Positions 6,658 through 16,282 of a stretch of 16,848 nucleotides of DNA are shown here, piece after piece (within the stretch, counting starts at the first letter, position 1; each line of letters begins with the position of its first letter). The stretch is from JAWLFY01 sp964462125. GTDB lineage: Bacteria; Planctomycetota; Planctomycetia; Pirellulales; Pirellulaceae. The translations under genes were made by a program, and so were the position numbers. Location: the NCBI GenBank assembly GCA_964462125.1, contig CAYWXT010000112.1, positions 1 through 16,848 on the forward strand, given 5' to 3'. The notes beneath the pieces were generated by a model. It was not told where the DNA came from and did not search any database. It saw only the letters and a program-made list of their open reading frames with translations.

Positions 6658-7269
6658 CTAGAGTTCCCGGCTCAACTCCGCCTCCGGGACTCGCTCCGCC
6701 TCCGCCTCGCGTTCGGAGATCTCGCGTTCGGAGATCTCGCGTTCGGAGATCTCGCGTTCGGAGAAGTTGCGTTCGGCGATTTCGCCGGTCGCCAAATGGG
6801 GTGAGGTGAAAAGATCCTCCGCCCCCATCAGCCCGGCGACACGCTGCAAGGTGGCCAGGATCTGCAACCGCTCCCATTCCTTCAGGCCCGAGAGAGAATC
6901 GCGAAAACGGTCTTGTAACAGCGACGGGGAGGCCTCCAACAAGGTCCGCCCCAGCGGGGAAATCGCGATCCGAACCGAACGGCGATCGTCGGGACTCGGC
7001 TCGCGGCTGACCAGTGACCGGCGTTCCAATCGCTGCACAATCCCCGTCACCGTCGCTTGGCTGAGGTGGACCGATTGGGAGAGCAGCTTTGGCGAGACCG
7101 GGCCGAGCCGCAACACCTCCTGCAGCACCGCCAATTGGGGCCCGGTCAAACCGTGGCCGTCGACCAATCGCCGCGAATGAAGGTCGACCGCGCGAATGAT
7201 CTGACGAATCGCCGCAACGATCTGATCTTCGTGGGAAAGCATAAAAAACTCTACTGATGGGGGTGACAT
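6658..7269 (-). CDS. MarR-family regulator with C-terminal SEREI repeat
   Basis: A 203-residue winged-helix DNA-binding protein, expected to act as a dimer. The winged helix spans about 40-110: recognition helix SQATVTGIVQRLERR (70-84) and the family wing motif DDRRSVRI (94-101). Helix 1 and the 110-150 region supply the dimer interface. It stands divergent to the betaine genes, and MarR-type CosR (Vibrio) and EctR1 (methylotrophs) control compatible-solute genes, so control of the cassette is a reasonable inference. The ATG at 7269 has a good GAGGTG ribosome site; an internal ATG at 7242 is less well placed. Oddity: residues 165-188 are built from a pentapeptide (SEREI) encoded by 15-bp tandem repeats, followed by an acidic tail, making the protein longer than the usual 140-165 residues. 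Confidence 0.9.
   Translation of the reverse strand: MSPPSVEFFMLSHEDQIVAAIRQIIRAVDLHSRRLVDGHGLTGPQLAVLQEVLRLGPVSPKLLSQSVHLSQATVTGIVQRLERRSLVSREPSPDDRRSVRIAISPLGRTLLEASPSLLQDRFRDSLSGLKEWERLQILATLQRVAGLMGAEDLFTSPHLATGEIAERNFSEREISEREISEREISEREAEAERVPEAELSREL
6706..6780 (-). repeat. 15-bp tandem repeat inside the MarR-family gene
   Basis: Five consecutive 15-bp units (CTCGCGTTCGGAGAT on the plus strand) occupy 6706-6780. The first three are identical, the fourth differs at its last base, and the fifth is more diverged. On the coding strand they give repeats of Ile-Ser-Glu-Arg-Glu. Unit junctions create GAGATCTC palindromes. The period is a multiple of three, so gain or loss of units would change only tail length. 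Confidence 0.93.
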
Positions 7270-7277
7270 CGATCACC
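7262..7277. promoter_or_regulatory. Candidate operator over the marR start
   Basis: GGTGA-CATCGA-TCACC is a 16-bp inverted repeat with perfect 5-bp arms. It covers the start codon and ribosome site of the MarR-family gene. It could be an autoregulatory site, but its TCACC arm also serves (on the other strand) as the GAGGTGA ribosome site, which weakens the case. Confidence 0.25.
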
Positions 7278-7492
7278 TCGGCGGGCGGCATTGTGCAGCT
7301 GCCGGGCAGGTCGGCGGGGAGCCGAAGTCGTGAGCGGTTGCGGGGATATCGCCGCCGAGTGGACCGCGTCACGGAGGGGAAAGCGGATCCACCCGTAGCT
7401 CGAAATCCCTCTCGTGGAAACAATCGTTCCCCCCGAGTCAACCGCATTAACTACTTTCGGCTCAAAACAGTTTACGCTATGCTCGACCGTTG

Positions 7493-7524
7493 CGGAGGTC
7501 GTCTCCGTGGAATTCACCTCACGG
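7493..7524. promoter_or_regulatory. Overlapping inverted repeats before the methyltransferase genes
   Basis: CGGAG-GTCGT-CTCCG (7493-7507) is a perfect 15-bp inverted repeat. CCGTG-N10-CACGG (7505-7524) overlaps it. They lie 37-68 bp before the GSMT start, just downstream of a weak promoter-like pair TTTCGG (7455-7460) and TATGCT (7478-7483), spacer 17. A MarR-type repressor bound here would block transcription. Half-sites differ from the repeat at 7262, so no shared operator is established. The rest of the 7270-7560 control region shows nothing else I can name. Confidence 0.3.
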
Positions 7525-7560
7525 TGGATGTTCTACATCTGGCCACTCCAGGAAGACTCG

Positions 7561-8427
7561 ATGACAGAGAAAGATTCGCTACTTGAATACAAAGACCAAG
7601 ACTATGGCGTGAGTCCCACGGAGGTCCGCGACACGGACCAGTACAACGAGGAATACGTCCGTGGATTCGTGGAGAAGTGGGACGAGCTAATTGACTGGGA
7701 TCAGCGCTGGGCAACCGAGGGAGATTTTTTCATCGAATTGCTGCGTTCTCGCGGGGTCGAGCGGGTGTTGGATGTGGCGACCGGCACCGGTTTTCACTCT
7801 GTTCGGCTGCTCGAAGCCGGATTCAACGTCGTCAGCTGTGACGGCAGTCCGTACATGTTGTCGAAAGCTTTCGAGAACGCTCGTCGTCGCGGCCACGTGC
7901 TGCGGACGATCCAGGCCGACTGGCGGTGGCTCAACCGCGACGTGTACGGCCGATTCGACGCGGTCATTTGTTTGGGCAACTCCTTCACCCACATGTTCGG
8001 TGAGCCCGACCGCCGCAAGGCGTTGGCTGAGTTCTACTCCGCTCTGGTCCATGATGGGATCCTGGTCTTGGACCAGCGAAACTACGACTCGATTCTCGAT
8101 CACGGCTTCAGCTCGAAGCACAAGTACTACTACTGTGGCGATCGGGTCTCGGCGGAACCGGAGTACGTCGACGACGGGCTCGCGCGGTTCCAGTACGCGT
8201 TCCCCGACGGATCCAAGTATCACTTGAACATGTTTCCGCTTCGCAAAGACTACACGCGGAGGATGATGTTCGAGGTTGGATTCCAGACGATCGACACGTA
8301 CGGCGACTTCCAGGAAACGTACCACGAGTCCGATCCCGACTTCTTCATCCATGTCGGCTCGAAGCAGTATGAACCGGACCATGAGGAGGAACCCGCATTG
8401 CAGGAGAGCAAAGGGGGGTCCGCATGA
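7561..8427 (+). CDS. gsmt: Glycine/sarcosine N-methyltransferase (GSMT)
   Basis: SAM-dependent methyltransferase catalysing glycine to sarcosine and sarcosine to dimethylglycine, the first two steps of de novo glycine betaine synthesis in the cytoplasm. It is 288 residues, close to the family's usual 260-280. The family signature is strong: FVEKWDELIDWD (36-47), the SAM-binding motif I VLDVATGTGFHSVRLLEAGF (69-88), SCDGSPYML (92-100), IQADWRWLNRD (117-127), ICLGNSFTHMF (136-146), LDQRNYDSILDHGFSSKH (170-187), and HLNMFPLRKDYTRRMM. The ATG at 7561 has AGGAAGA at suitable spacing. The frame is open to 7414, but the extra 49 residues do not look like the family. The last four bases are the ATGA shared with the next gene, indicating translational coupling. 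The C-terminal tail (about 270-288) is acidic and not part of the core. Confidence 0.95.
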   Translation: MTEKDSLLEYKDQDYGVSPTEVRDTDQYNEEYVRGFVEKWDELIDWDQRWATEGDFFIELLRSRGVERVLDVATGTGFHSVRLLEAGFNVVSCDGSPYMLSKAFENARRRGHVLRTIQADWRWLNRDVYGRFDAVICLGNSFTHMFGEPDRRKALAEFYSALVHDGILVLDQRNYDSILDHGFSSKHKYYYCGDRVSAEPEYVDDGLARFQYAFPDGSKYHLNMFPLRKDYTRRMMFEVGFQTIDTYGDFQETYHESDPDFFIHVGSKQYEPDHEEEPALQESKGGSA

Positions 8428-9260
8428 GCGCGACACCCGACCAAGCCACGCAGACCGCGCGCGAGTACTACAACAGTTCCGACGCCGACCGCTTCTACGC
8501 GACCGTTTGGGGTGGCGAGGACATCCATGTCGGTCTGTACGAATCGGCGGAGGAGCCGATCAAGCGCGCCAGTCGCCGGACGGTTGATCACATGGCGGAT
8601 CAACTGACCGGCCTCGATGAGTCGTCGCGAGTGCTCGACATCGGCGCCGGCTACGGGGGGGCAGCCCGGAGGTTGGTCGAGCGTTTCGGCTGCCAGGTCG
8701 TTTGCGTGAACCTTTCGGAAGCGGAGAACCAGCGCAACCGCGAGCTCAACCAGGAAGGTGGCTGGGCCGACAAGATCGAGGTCATCGATGGCAGCTTTGA
8801 ACAGCTGCCGGCCGAGGATGCCTCGTTCGACGCGGTTTGGTCCCAAGACGCCATCCTGCACGCGGGCAATCGGCGACGGGTATTGGAGGAGGTCGATCGG
8901 GTCTTGAAGCCGGGAGGACAATTCGTCTTCACCGACCCGATGCGCGCCGACGATTGTCCCGAAGGGGTCCTCGACCCGATCCTCGCCCGGATCCACCTTT
9001 CCGATCTCGGTTCCCCCGGTTTCTACCAGTCGGTGGCGCGCGAGTTGGGATGGCAGGACCACGGCTTTGAAGACCACACACCGCAGCTGACCCGGCATTA
9101 CACTCGGGTGCTGGAAACCACGGTGGAACGCTCGCAGGAATTGGTCGGGAAGATCTCGGACGATTACCTGGAGCGGATGAAGGTCGGCTTGCGGCACTGG
9201 ATCGACGGCGGCCAGCAAGGGCACCTTCGTTGGGGTATATTTCTGTTTTCCAAGCCGTGA
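8424..9260 (+). CDS. sdmt: Sarcosine/dimethylglycine N-methyltransferase (SDMT)
   Basis: SAM-dependent methyltransferase performing the last steps of betaine synthesis: sarcosine to dimethylglycine and dimethylglycine to glycine betaine. It is 278 residues, typical of the family. The N-terminal YYNSSDADRFYATVWGGEDI (15-34) followed by HVGLY is characteristic of this group. SAM motif I is VLDIGAGYGGAARRL (70-84), followed by VVCVNLSEAEN (92-102), SFDAVWSQDAILHA (134-147) and LKPGGQFVFTDPM (161-173). It overlaps the GSMT stop by 4 bp (ATGA), so the pair is certainly one transcript and very likely translationally coupled. Together the two enzymes use three SAM per betaine, and each releases S-adenosylhomocysteine. 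Confidence 0.94.
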   Translation: MSATPDQATQTAREYYNSSDADRFYATVWGGEDIHVGLYESAEEPIKRASRRTVDHMADQLTGLDESSRVLDIGAGYGGAARRLVERFGCQVVCVNLSEAENQRNRELNQEGGWADKIEVIDGSFEQLPAEDASFDAVWSQDAILHAGNRRRVLEEVDRVLKPGGQFVFTDPMRADDCPEGVLDPILARIHLSDLGSPGFYQSVARELGWQDHGFEDHTPQLTRHYTRVLETTVERSQELVGKISDDYLERMKVGLRHWIDGGQQGHLRWGIFLFSKP

Positions 9261-9293
9261 TCGTCACTGGGGCGTTCGCTTGACGGCGGGACG

Positions 9294-11093
<1,800 letters not shown>

Positions 11094-11170
11094 CGTCCGG
11101 TACTCCGGTGACTCGCTTGTCAGCGGTCGGTGCCGCGACGCGGCCGCTTGTTCCGTTTCCGTATCGGCTC

Positions 11171-13849
11171 TCAACGCTCCCACACGGCAGGAACCCGTTT
11201 CGCTTCGTCTCCGTACGTTTGCGAGACGACAAAACCGCTGGCTTGGGACGTGTAAAAGATCCGCCCGTTGGAGACGACGGCGCCGAGGCATTCGCGGGAA
11301 TCGATTGCCGGACCGGTCGAAACCAGCTCGCCGTCTGACGACAGATCGATCATGTCCATGTTGGCACCCAGCACGTACGGTTCGGACAAGGTGAACCGGC
11401 AACAGGCGTAATTGTGGCCGATGCTGCTGACGACCTTGCCGTTGGCGCGTTCGAAGACATTCCCCTTGCCGCGAAGGGCGTTGGAAAAGACGAACCGCTC
11501 CCCGACGGTGACGACGTTCAACGCCGAGGTCACTGGATCGGACTTCCAAATCAGCGAACCGTCGTCGGCATCCAAGCACCATACGAAGCGGTCGTCGGTA
11601 TCCTCGATCGCTCGGTTGAAACCGCCAATGTAAAGCCGGCCATCCCGCGCGCTGAGGGTGCACTTGGACGTCACGAAGTAGTCGGTGGTCAGCCACTCGA
11701 CCTCCCCAGTTTTCGGATCAAGACGAGCGGTAAGCCCGTTGTTCTCCGCCGGCAACCCGCGACGGCGACGCTGGCTGACGGAATAGCCGAAGAAGGTCGA
11801 GTAATAGAGCTTGCCGTCGAGCAGGCAGATCCCGCAGTCGTTGCCGCCCCGGCCGTAGTCGGAGAAATCTTTTTCCCACAGGACCTCGCCGGTGTTCATG
11901 TCCCACGCCCAAATGCGGGGACGGTGATCCTTGGGGTAGTAGGGGTTGTCGTTGGAATAGATCCAGCTCATCACCTCGCGGCCATCTTCCTGGGGAGCCG
12001 GGTCGCCCTTGAAGGTGAATGGTTTCTCGGTCCCTTGGGCCGCGTATTCGCCCGATCCGGATGCATAGATCGCGACATCTCCCTGCACGACAGGCGGAAA
12101 TTGCCGGCTCCAGCTGGGGGATCCGGTGAAGGGGGCCTCCCACAACAGTTCGCCGGTCGCCGCATCGAGACAGCGGACCAGCGAGCGTTTGATCCCCGCC
12201 TGGGGCACCAACAGTTTGCCATCGACATACAGCGGAGAGGTGAAGGAGAGGTAGACGTCGGGCCAATGGCGTCGCCACAGCAGCCGACCGGTGTCTTGCT
12301 CGACCGCGATGACCTGGCCTTCCGCCGTATGCGTGTAGAGCCGCCCGCCGCCACACACCGGCAGGTGCTTGACCGTTCCCTCCAATCGCCGCGCCCAACG
12401 CATCCGCAGCGGCGGTTGCAGCCCCTGCTGGTTCGCGTTGGTCCCCCCAAAGTCACCATAGTTGGTGTACCAATCGTACTCGGCACCGGCCCGGGGCCCG
12501 CTCAGCGGACTGCGGATCGAGGTCAGCTGCAGGTCTTGCGTCGGCTGTGCGGCCTGGCCGCCGGCACCATAGACATACAGATAGCCATCTTCGCAGGCGG
12601 CATAGATGCGGCCATCGGTCACCGCGAGCGGGGCGGTGATCGCAGATCCGAAACCGGTCGCCAGTTCGGTCACTTCGCCGCCTTCCAGGGGAACGGCGTA
12701 CACCTGCCCGTCCAACCCGCCGTAGACGACATGGCTGTCGGTGACCACCGGAGGGCAGATCGAGGGCGCCTCGCTCAGCACCTCGGGGTCATACTCGTCC
12801 GAGACTTCCTGTTGCGTTGTGTGCCGGCTGAGCCCCATTCCCGCTTCGGGACGGACCCGAAAAACGTCACCGTCGCGAATGCTGACCGGGGCAAAGCTCA
12901 GCAATCCGGGCAGATGAATCGCGGTCTCGGTCCCCGGAACGAAACCGGTCTCAACCTCGTCCCCCTCAAGCCGCAGGATCTCGACCCGACCTGCATTGTC
13001 GCGGCGGTGCCATTGCACATAGACATTTCCCTCCTCATCGGCGCTTTGTCCAAACGTCGCCGGATACTCCGACCCTGCGAACTCCGGGATCGCAGCAACC
13101 GCACGCAATTTTGGCTCCTCGCCAGCGTCGTCGAGAAACACAGTCCTGCCGCCGGCCGGCATCACGACCGTCTTGTCGATCAAGCAGATGTCGCGGGAAC
13201 AGACGAAGTGGTCGCGCCAGGTGACCCGGTCACCGCGGGCCGCCAACCAGTCTTGGCCGTTCCAGCGGTTGCCGTCAAAGTCGACCACCTGCCGGACAAA
13301 GTCCCATGTCCACGCCACCTCACCATCGGGTTCCACCGCGTAGACCTGGGCTCCAAGGGTGGCGAAGTAGACCCGCCGCTCGCCGACCGCGGGGGCGGAG
13401 AAGATCGGTTCGCCGCAATCGATTTCCTGGACCACGGCCCCCGTTTGCGCGTCCAACACGAAATAATGTCCAGCGGTGGTTCCGACATGCAGAAAATCAC
13501 CGACCACGGCCGGGGCGGCCACGTTGTTGCAGTTCCCCGCTCCACCCGGCGTGGCAAACCGCCAGCGCTGCTTGAAGGTTTCCGTATCGATCGCCACGAC
13601 GACCCCAGACCCGTCGATCAGGTACGCGGTTCCCTTCGAAACGACCGGTGACGCGTAGATCCCATCGGTCACCGGGACCGCGGCGAGCAATCCAAGGTCG
13701 CTGGGGAGCTCAGCACCGGCAGCATTGCCGCTTCGCCGGGCATCGGACTGCAACTGTGGCCAACCCGCCCAGCTCGTGGACGACCCCAAAAGCAGTAGGC
13801 AAACGACATTCTGCAGAACCGGCGAGCGGTGGAGGGTCGGATTCATCAT
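11171..13849 (-). CDS. Secreted double PQQ-like beta-propeller protein
   Basis: An 892-residue protein of the PQQ-binding-like (BamB/quinoprotein-like) propeller type. It has a signal peptide (MMNPTLHRSPVLQNVVCLLL, cut near residue 28) and then the usual opening WPQLQSDARRSGN. Two propeller halves are visible, about 30-470 and 480-890, with recurring blades of the form GxVYAVxxxTGxxxWxxxF. Examples are VVAIDTETFKQRWRF, IAVEQDTGRLLWRRHW and IWAWDMNTGEVLWEKDF. Expected in the periplasm or at the cell surface. No catalytic domain or haem motif is seen, so its role is unknown; scaffold and sugar or polymer-associated roles are common guesses for such planctomycete proteins. The start is the ATG pair at 13849/13846; an open extension to 14044 merely translates the REP-like repeats. 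It converges on the BCCT gene with a 77-bp gap (11094-11170) in which I see no clear terminator. Confidence 0.88.
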   Translation of the reverse strand: MMNPTLHRSPVLQNVVCLLLLGSSTSWAGWPQLQSDARRSGNAAGAELPSDLGLLAAVPVTDGIYASPVVSKGTAYLIDGSGVVVAIDTETFKQRWRFATPGGAGNCNNVAAPAVVGDFLHVGTTAGHYFVLDAQTGAVVQEIDCGEPIFSAPAVGERRVYFATLGAQVYAVEPDGEVAWTWDFVRQVVDFDGNRWNGQDWLAARGDRVTWRDHFVCSRDICLIDKTVVMPAGGRTVFLDDAGEEPKLRAVAAIPEFAGSEYPATFGQSADEEGNVYVQWHRRDNAGRVEILRLEGDEVETGFVPGTETAIHLPGLLSFAPVSIRDGDVFRVRPEAGMGLSRHTTQQEVSDEYDPEVLSEAPSICPPVVTDSHVVYGGLDGQVYAVPLEGGEVTELATGFGSAITAPLAVTDGRIYAACEDGYLYVYGAGGQAAQPTQDLQLTSIRSPLSGPRAGAEYDWYTNYGDFGGTNANQQGLQPPLRMRWARRLEGTVKHLPVCGGGRLYTHTAEGQVIAVEQDTGRLLWRRHWPDVYLSFTSPLYVDGKLLVPQAGIKRSLVRCLDAATGELLWEAPFTGSPSWSRQFPPVVQGDVAIYASGSGEYAAQGTEKPFTFKGDPAPQEDGREVMSWIYSNDNPYYPKDHRPRIWAWDMNTGEVLWEKDFSDYGRGGNDCGICLLDGKLYYSTFFGYSVSQRRRRGLPAENNGLTARLDPKTGEVEWLTTDYFVTSKCTLSARDGRLYIGGFNRAIEDTDDRFVWCLDADDGSLIWKSDPVTSALNVVTVGERFVFSNALRGKGNVFERANGKVVSSIGHNYACCRFTLSEPYVLGANMDMIDLSSDGELVSTGPAIDSRECLGAVVSNGRIFYTSQASGFVVSQTYGDEAKRVPAVWER

Positions 13850-13895
13850 TCGGAGCGTCACTCGGTTGGGAAAACGGGTCGGTTCGACCCTCGCC

Positions 13896-13901
13896 ATTAT
13901 A
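13896..13901 (-). promoter_or_regulatory. Likely -10 element of the large propeller gene
   Basis: On the minus strand this reads TATAAT, a perfect -10 consensus, 47 bp before the ATG at 13849. No good -35 is found at the normal distance (GATGGG at 13919-13924). A GGGTC/GACCC hairpin (13876-13890) would fall at the very start of the transcript. Confidence 0.4.
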
Positions 13902-13927
13902 GGGCTTACCGACCACGGCCATCCACT

Positions 13928-14011
13928 TTGTAACGGCACGGCGCGAGCCGTCCGGCGGGGAAGGAAAGTTTGTAACGGCACGGCGCGAGCCGTCCGGCGG
14001 GGAAGGAAAAC
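13928..14011 (+). repeat. 42-bp tandem REP-like duplication
   Basis: Two 42-bp copies (13928-13969 and 13970-14011) differ only at the last base. Each begins TTTGTAACGG and contains the hairpin ACGGC-GCGA-GCCGT with a GNRA-type loop. The pair sits in the divergent region between the propeller gene and rimO. Near identity suggests recent duplication. Confidence 0.92.
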
Positions 14012-14051
14012 TTCCCGCAGGACGCCGCGCGGCTTCCGCCGCACCGTTACC
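14012..14051 (-). repeat. Inverted third copy of the REP-like element
   Basis: Read on the minus strand, this starts GTAACGG and continues into the hairpin GTGCGGC-GGAA-GCCGCGC (plus-strand positions 14028-14045). It is diverged from the two direct copies, but keeps the head and a GNRA-type loop. It abuts them tail to tail, giving a BIME-like arrangement. Confidence 0.75.
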
Positions 14052-14142
14052 GAGAACCGATTTTGGGGGGATCCCCAAGCATTGGCGGGTCAAATGGATG
14101 CCTGAAAAGACGGGGGTGCGTTGCCGATTCCAAACGCGCTGA

Positions 14143-14171
14143 TTGCGTAAATCGGCTTCATTCGGTTTAAT
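14143..14171 (+). promoter_or_regulatory. Candidate rimO promoter
   Basis: TTGCGT (14143-14148) and TTTAAT (14166-14171) are separated by exactly 17 bp. The -10 matches 5 of 6 consensus bases and the -35 matches 3 of 6. Transcription would begin near 14178, leaving a leader of about 44 bases before the rimO ATG, and could read on through pgsA and the CPBP gene. Confidence 0.45.
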
Positions 14172-14221
14172 CGGGGATTCTCTTTCCGGTCTCCTGCGGC
14201 GACCCCCCCATTGAGCGATTG

Positions 14222-15646
14222 ATGCAGCTTCCGATCATCAGCGATACGCCCTCACCCGCCCAGCCGCCGGAGTTGGACGAGACGGTCGATCATTCCAGGC
14301 GGGGGCACTACGCCGTGATCAGTCTGGGGTGCCCGAAGAACTTGGTCGACACCGAACAGATGCTTGGGCGGTTGGACCAGGATGGTTACCGGATGGTCGA
14401 CTCGATCGACGGGGCCGACTTTGTTGTGGTCAATACCTGTGGTTTCATCGACGCGGCGCGGGACGAGTCGCTGGGGGCGATCGACGAGATGTTGTCGCTC
14501 AAGCGGGAGGGCAAGATCCGCAACGTGGTTGTCACCGGTTGTTTGGCCGAACGCCAACAGCAGCAGCTGCTCGAGGCACGTCCCGAGATCGACGCTCTGG
14601 TGGGGGTCTTTGGGCGGAACGACATTGTCTCGGTCATCGACGACCTTCAAGCGGGAGCTCACGAGCAGCGGACGCTGTTCCGGCCCGCCGCGGTGCGTCC
14701 ACTGAGCGATTCGGTTCGGGCTGCGGTCACGCCGCGCCACTTCGCCTACCTGAAAATCAGCGAGGGCTGCGACCGGCTCTGTACGTTCTGCGCGATCCCG
14801 AAAATGCGGGGCAAGCATTACAGCAAGCCGATCGAGCAGGTGGTTGACGAAGCCAAACGTTTGGGAGACAGCGGTGTCCGGGAGGTCGTGATAGTGGCCC
14901 AGGACACGACCTATTACGGGATGGATCTGTATGGCCAGCCACGGCTGACGGATTTGCTGGTCGAACTCGACCAGATCGAGTCGATCGACTGGATCCGGTT
15001 GATGTATTTTTATCCGATGTACATCGATGACGGATTGATCGACGTCTTGGCGGGCGGCGAGCGGATCTTGCCCTACATCGACATGCCGCTGCAACACGCC
15101 AGCGACACGATGCTGCGACGGATGGCCCGAAAGACGACCCGCCGCAGCCAGGAACAGATCCTGGACCGTCTCCGTTCACGGATCGACAATTTGGTGATGC
15201 GGACGACGATGATCACCGGTTTCCCCGGCGAGACGGACGCGGATTTTGCCGAGTTGGCCGATTTCGTCGAGGCGCAGCGATTCGAGCATCTGGGCGTGTT
15301 CACCTACTCGGTCGAAGAAGGGACCCCCGCAGCTCGGCTTCCTGGTCGCGTCTCGGCAAAGGTCGCCGGTCGCCGGCACGATACCTTGATGGCGATTCAG
15401 CAGTCGATCGCCTTCGCGTGGAATGAATCGCGTGTCGGCCAGGCGGAAGAGGTCATCATGGACGCGGAACTGCCCGAACAGCCAGGGCTTTGGATCGGCC
15501 GAAGCCGCGGCGAGGCACCCGACATCGACGGGGTGATTTACGTCTCCGGTGCCGACGCCGATCGCCCGCTCCAGGTCGGAGAGATCCGGCGGTGTGAGAT
15601 CGTGGCGGCCGACGGTTATGATGTGGTCGCGGCGCCTCTGGAATGA
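14222..15646 (+). CDS. rimO: Ribosomal protein uS12 methylthiotransferase RimO
   Basis: Radical-SAM enzyme that methylthiolates the conserved aspartate of ribosomal protein S12 (uS12) using two 4Fe-4S clusters; cytoplasmic. It is 474 residues, slightly long because of a ~28-residue N-terminal extension. The N-terminal methylthiotransferase domain carries the auxiliary-cluster cysteines C37 (SLGCPKN), C72 (NTCGF) and C107 (VTGCLAE). The radical-SAM motif is C183-x3-C187-x2-C190 (EGCDRLCTFCAIP). ITGFPGE (331-337) and a C-terminal TRAM domain (about 405-474) complete the fold. YAVISLGCPKN and MPLQHASDTMLRRM distinguish RimO from MiaB. The ATG at 14222 is preceded by an in-frame TTG at 14219; a weak GAG lies upstream. 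pgsA begins 19 bp after the stop, so the two are probably cotranscribed. Confidence 0.97.
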   Translation: MQLPIISDTPSPAQPPELDETVDHSRRGHYAVISLGCPKNLVDTEQMLGRLDQDGYRMVDSIDGADFVVVNTCGFIDAARDESLGAIDEMLSLKREGKIRNVVVTGCLAERQQQQLLEARPEIDALVGVFGRNDIVSVIDDLQAGAHEQRTLFRPAAVRPLSDSVRAAVTPRHFAYLKISEGCDRLCTFCAIPKMRGKHYSKPIEQVVDEAKRLGDSGVREVVIVAQDTTYYGMDLYGQPRLTDLLVELDQIESIDWIRLMYFYPMYIDDGLIDVLAGGERILPYIDMPLQHASDTMLRRMARKTTRRSQEQILDRLRSRIDNLVMRTTMITGFPGETDADFAELADFVEAQRFEHLGVFTYSVEEGTPAARLPGRVSAKVAGRRHDTLMAIQQSIAFAWNESRVGQAEEVIMDAELPEQPGLWIGRSRGEAPDIDGVIYVSGADADRPLQVGEIRRCEIVAADGYDVVAAPLE

Positions 15647-15665
15647 TCCTTCGACGATTGCCCTC

Positions 15666-16247
15666 ATGAGCGACCAGCGATCGAACTCGATATGGAACGT
15701 CCCCAACGCCCTGACCGCCATCCGGTTTGTGTTGGCCATTGCGGTGATGGCGTTGATTCCGGTTCGCTTTTATGCCTCGGCGATGGTCATCTTTCTGATC
15801 GCCGCCTCGACCGATTGGATGGATGGCTACTGGGCGCGCAAGTACGGCCAGGTCACCAAGGTGGGGCGGATCTTCGATCCCTTTGTCGACAAGATCATCG
15901 TCTGCGGTGCGTTCATCGCCCTGGTCGAGGTCAATGACTCCGGCGTCTATTCCTGGATGGCGACGATTGTCGTTGCCCGCGAGTTGCTCGTGACCAGTTT
16001 GCGGGGGATGGTGGAAGGGGGTGGGGGCGACTTTTCCGCGAGCCAACTTGGCAAATGGAAGATGGTGCTGCAGTGCGCCGCGGTCGTGGCTGTGTTGGTG
16101 ACGTTGATCGCGTCCCCGCCCGCCGCGTGGCTCGCCTGGACCGCCTCCATTCTGCTTTGGTCCGCGATCGCATTGACGGTTTACTCCGGCATCGATTACA
16201 CCCGTGCCGCGGCCCAGATCATGCGGAAACATCCGGCCGCTGACTGA
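15666..16247 (+). CDS. pgsA: CDP-diacylglycerol-glycerol-3-phosphate 3-phosphatidyltransferase
   Basis: Inner-membrane CDP-alcohol phosphotransferase that transfers a phosphatidyl group from CDP-diacylglycerol to glycerol-3-phosphate, the committed step to phosphatidylglycerol and cardiolipin. It is 193 residues, the normal length, with an amphipathic N-terminus (IWNVPNALTAIRF) and several TM helices. The catalytic signature D-x2-DG-x2-AR-x8-G-x3-D-x3-D is complete (DWMDGYWARKYGQ through GRIFDPFVDK, about residues 56-80). The WNVPNALTxxR start and the ARELLVTSLRG segment favour PgsA over the phosphatidylserine synthase relative. The ATG at 15666 lies 19 bp after rimO; rimO-pgsA adjacency is seen in other bacteria. 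The frame is open further upstream, but only as a shadow of rimO. Confidence 0.95.
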   Translation: MSDQRSNSIWNVPNALTAIRFVLAIAVMALIPVRFYASAMVIFLIAASTDWMDGYWARKYGQVTKVGRIFDPFVDKIIVCGAFIALVEVNDSGVYSWMATIVVARELLVTSLRGMVEGGGGDFSASQLGKWKMVLQCAAVVAVLVTLIASPPAAWLAWTASILLWSAIALTVYSGIDYTRAAAQIMRKHPAAD

Positions 16248-16282
16248 GCGCCCCGTCCCTGACTTGAAGTAGTATACGATAC

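Noticed and set aside
7414..7560. 49-residue N-terminal extension of GSMT
   Set aside because: The ATG at 7561 has a well-spaced AGGAAGA and fits the family's length. The extension has no family resemblance and would cover the control region.
11414..13651. A 745-codon open frame antisense to the large propeller gene
   Set aside because: It is a GC-driven shadow. The opposite strand encodes a recognisable signal peptide and propeller blades, while this frame has no family resemblance and a His/Arg/Asp-rich composition.
13876..13890. GGTTCGA within a hairpin, resembling a tRNA T-arm
   Set aside because: The stem-loop is only 5 bp with a 5-base loop, and no acceptor, D or anticodon arms can be built around it. 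It fits a leader hairpin of the propeller gene instead.
13850..14044. N-terminal extension of the propeller protein to 14044
   Set aside because: The extra 65 codons translate the two REP-like copies (repeated LPRRTARAVPLQ) and lie upstream of the -10 element. The signal peptide starts at 13849/13846.
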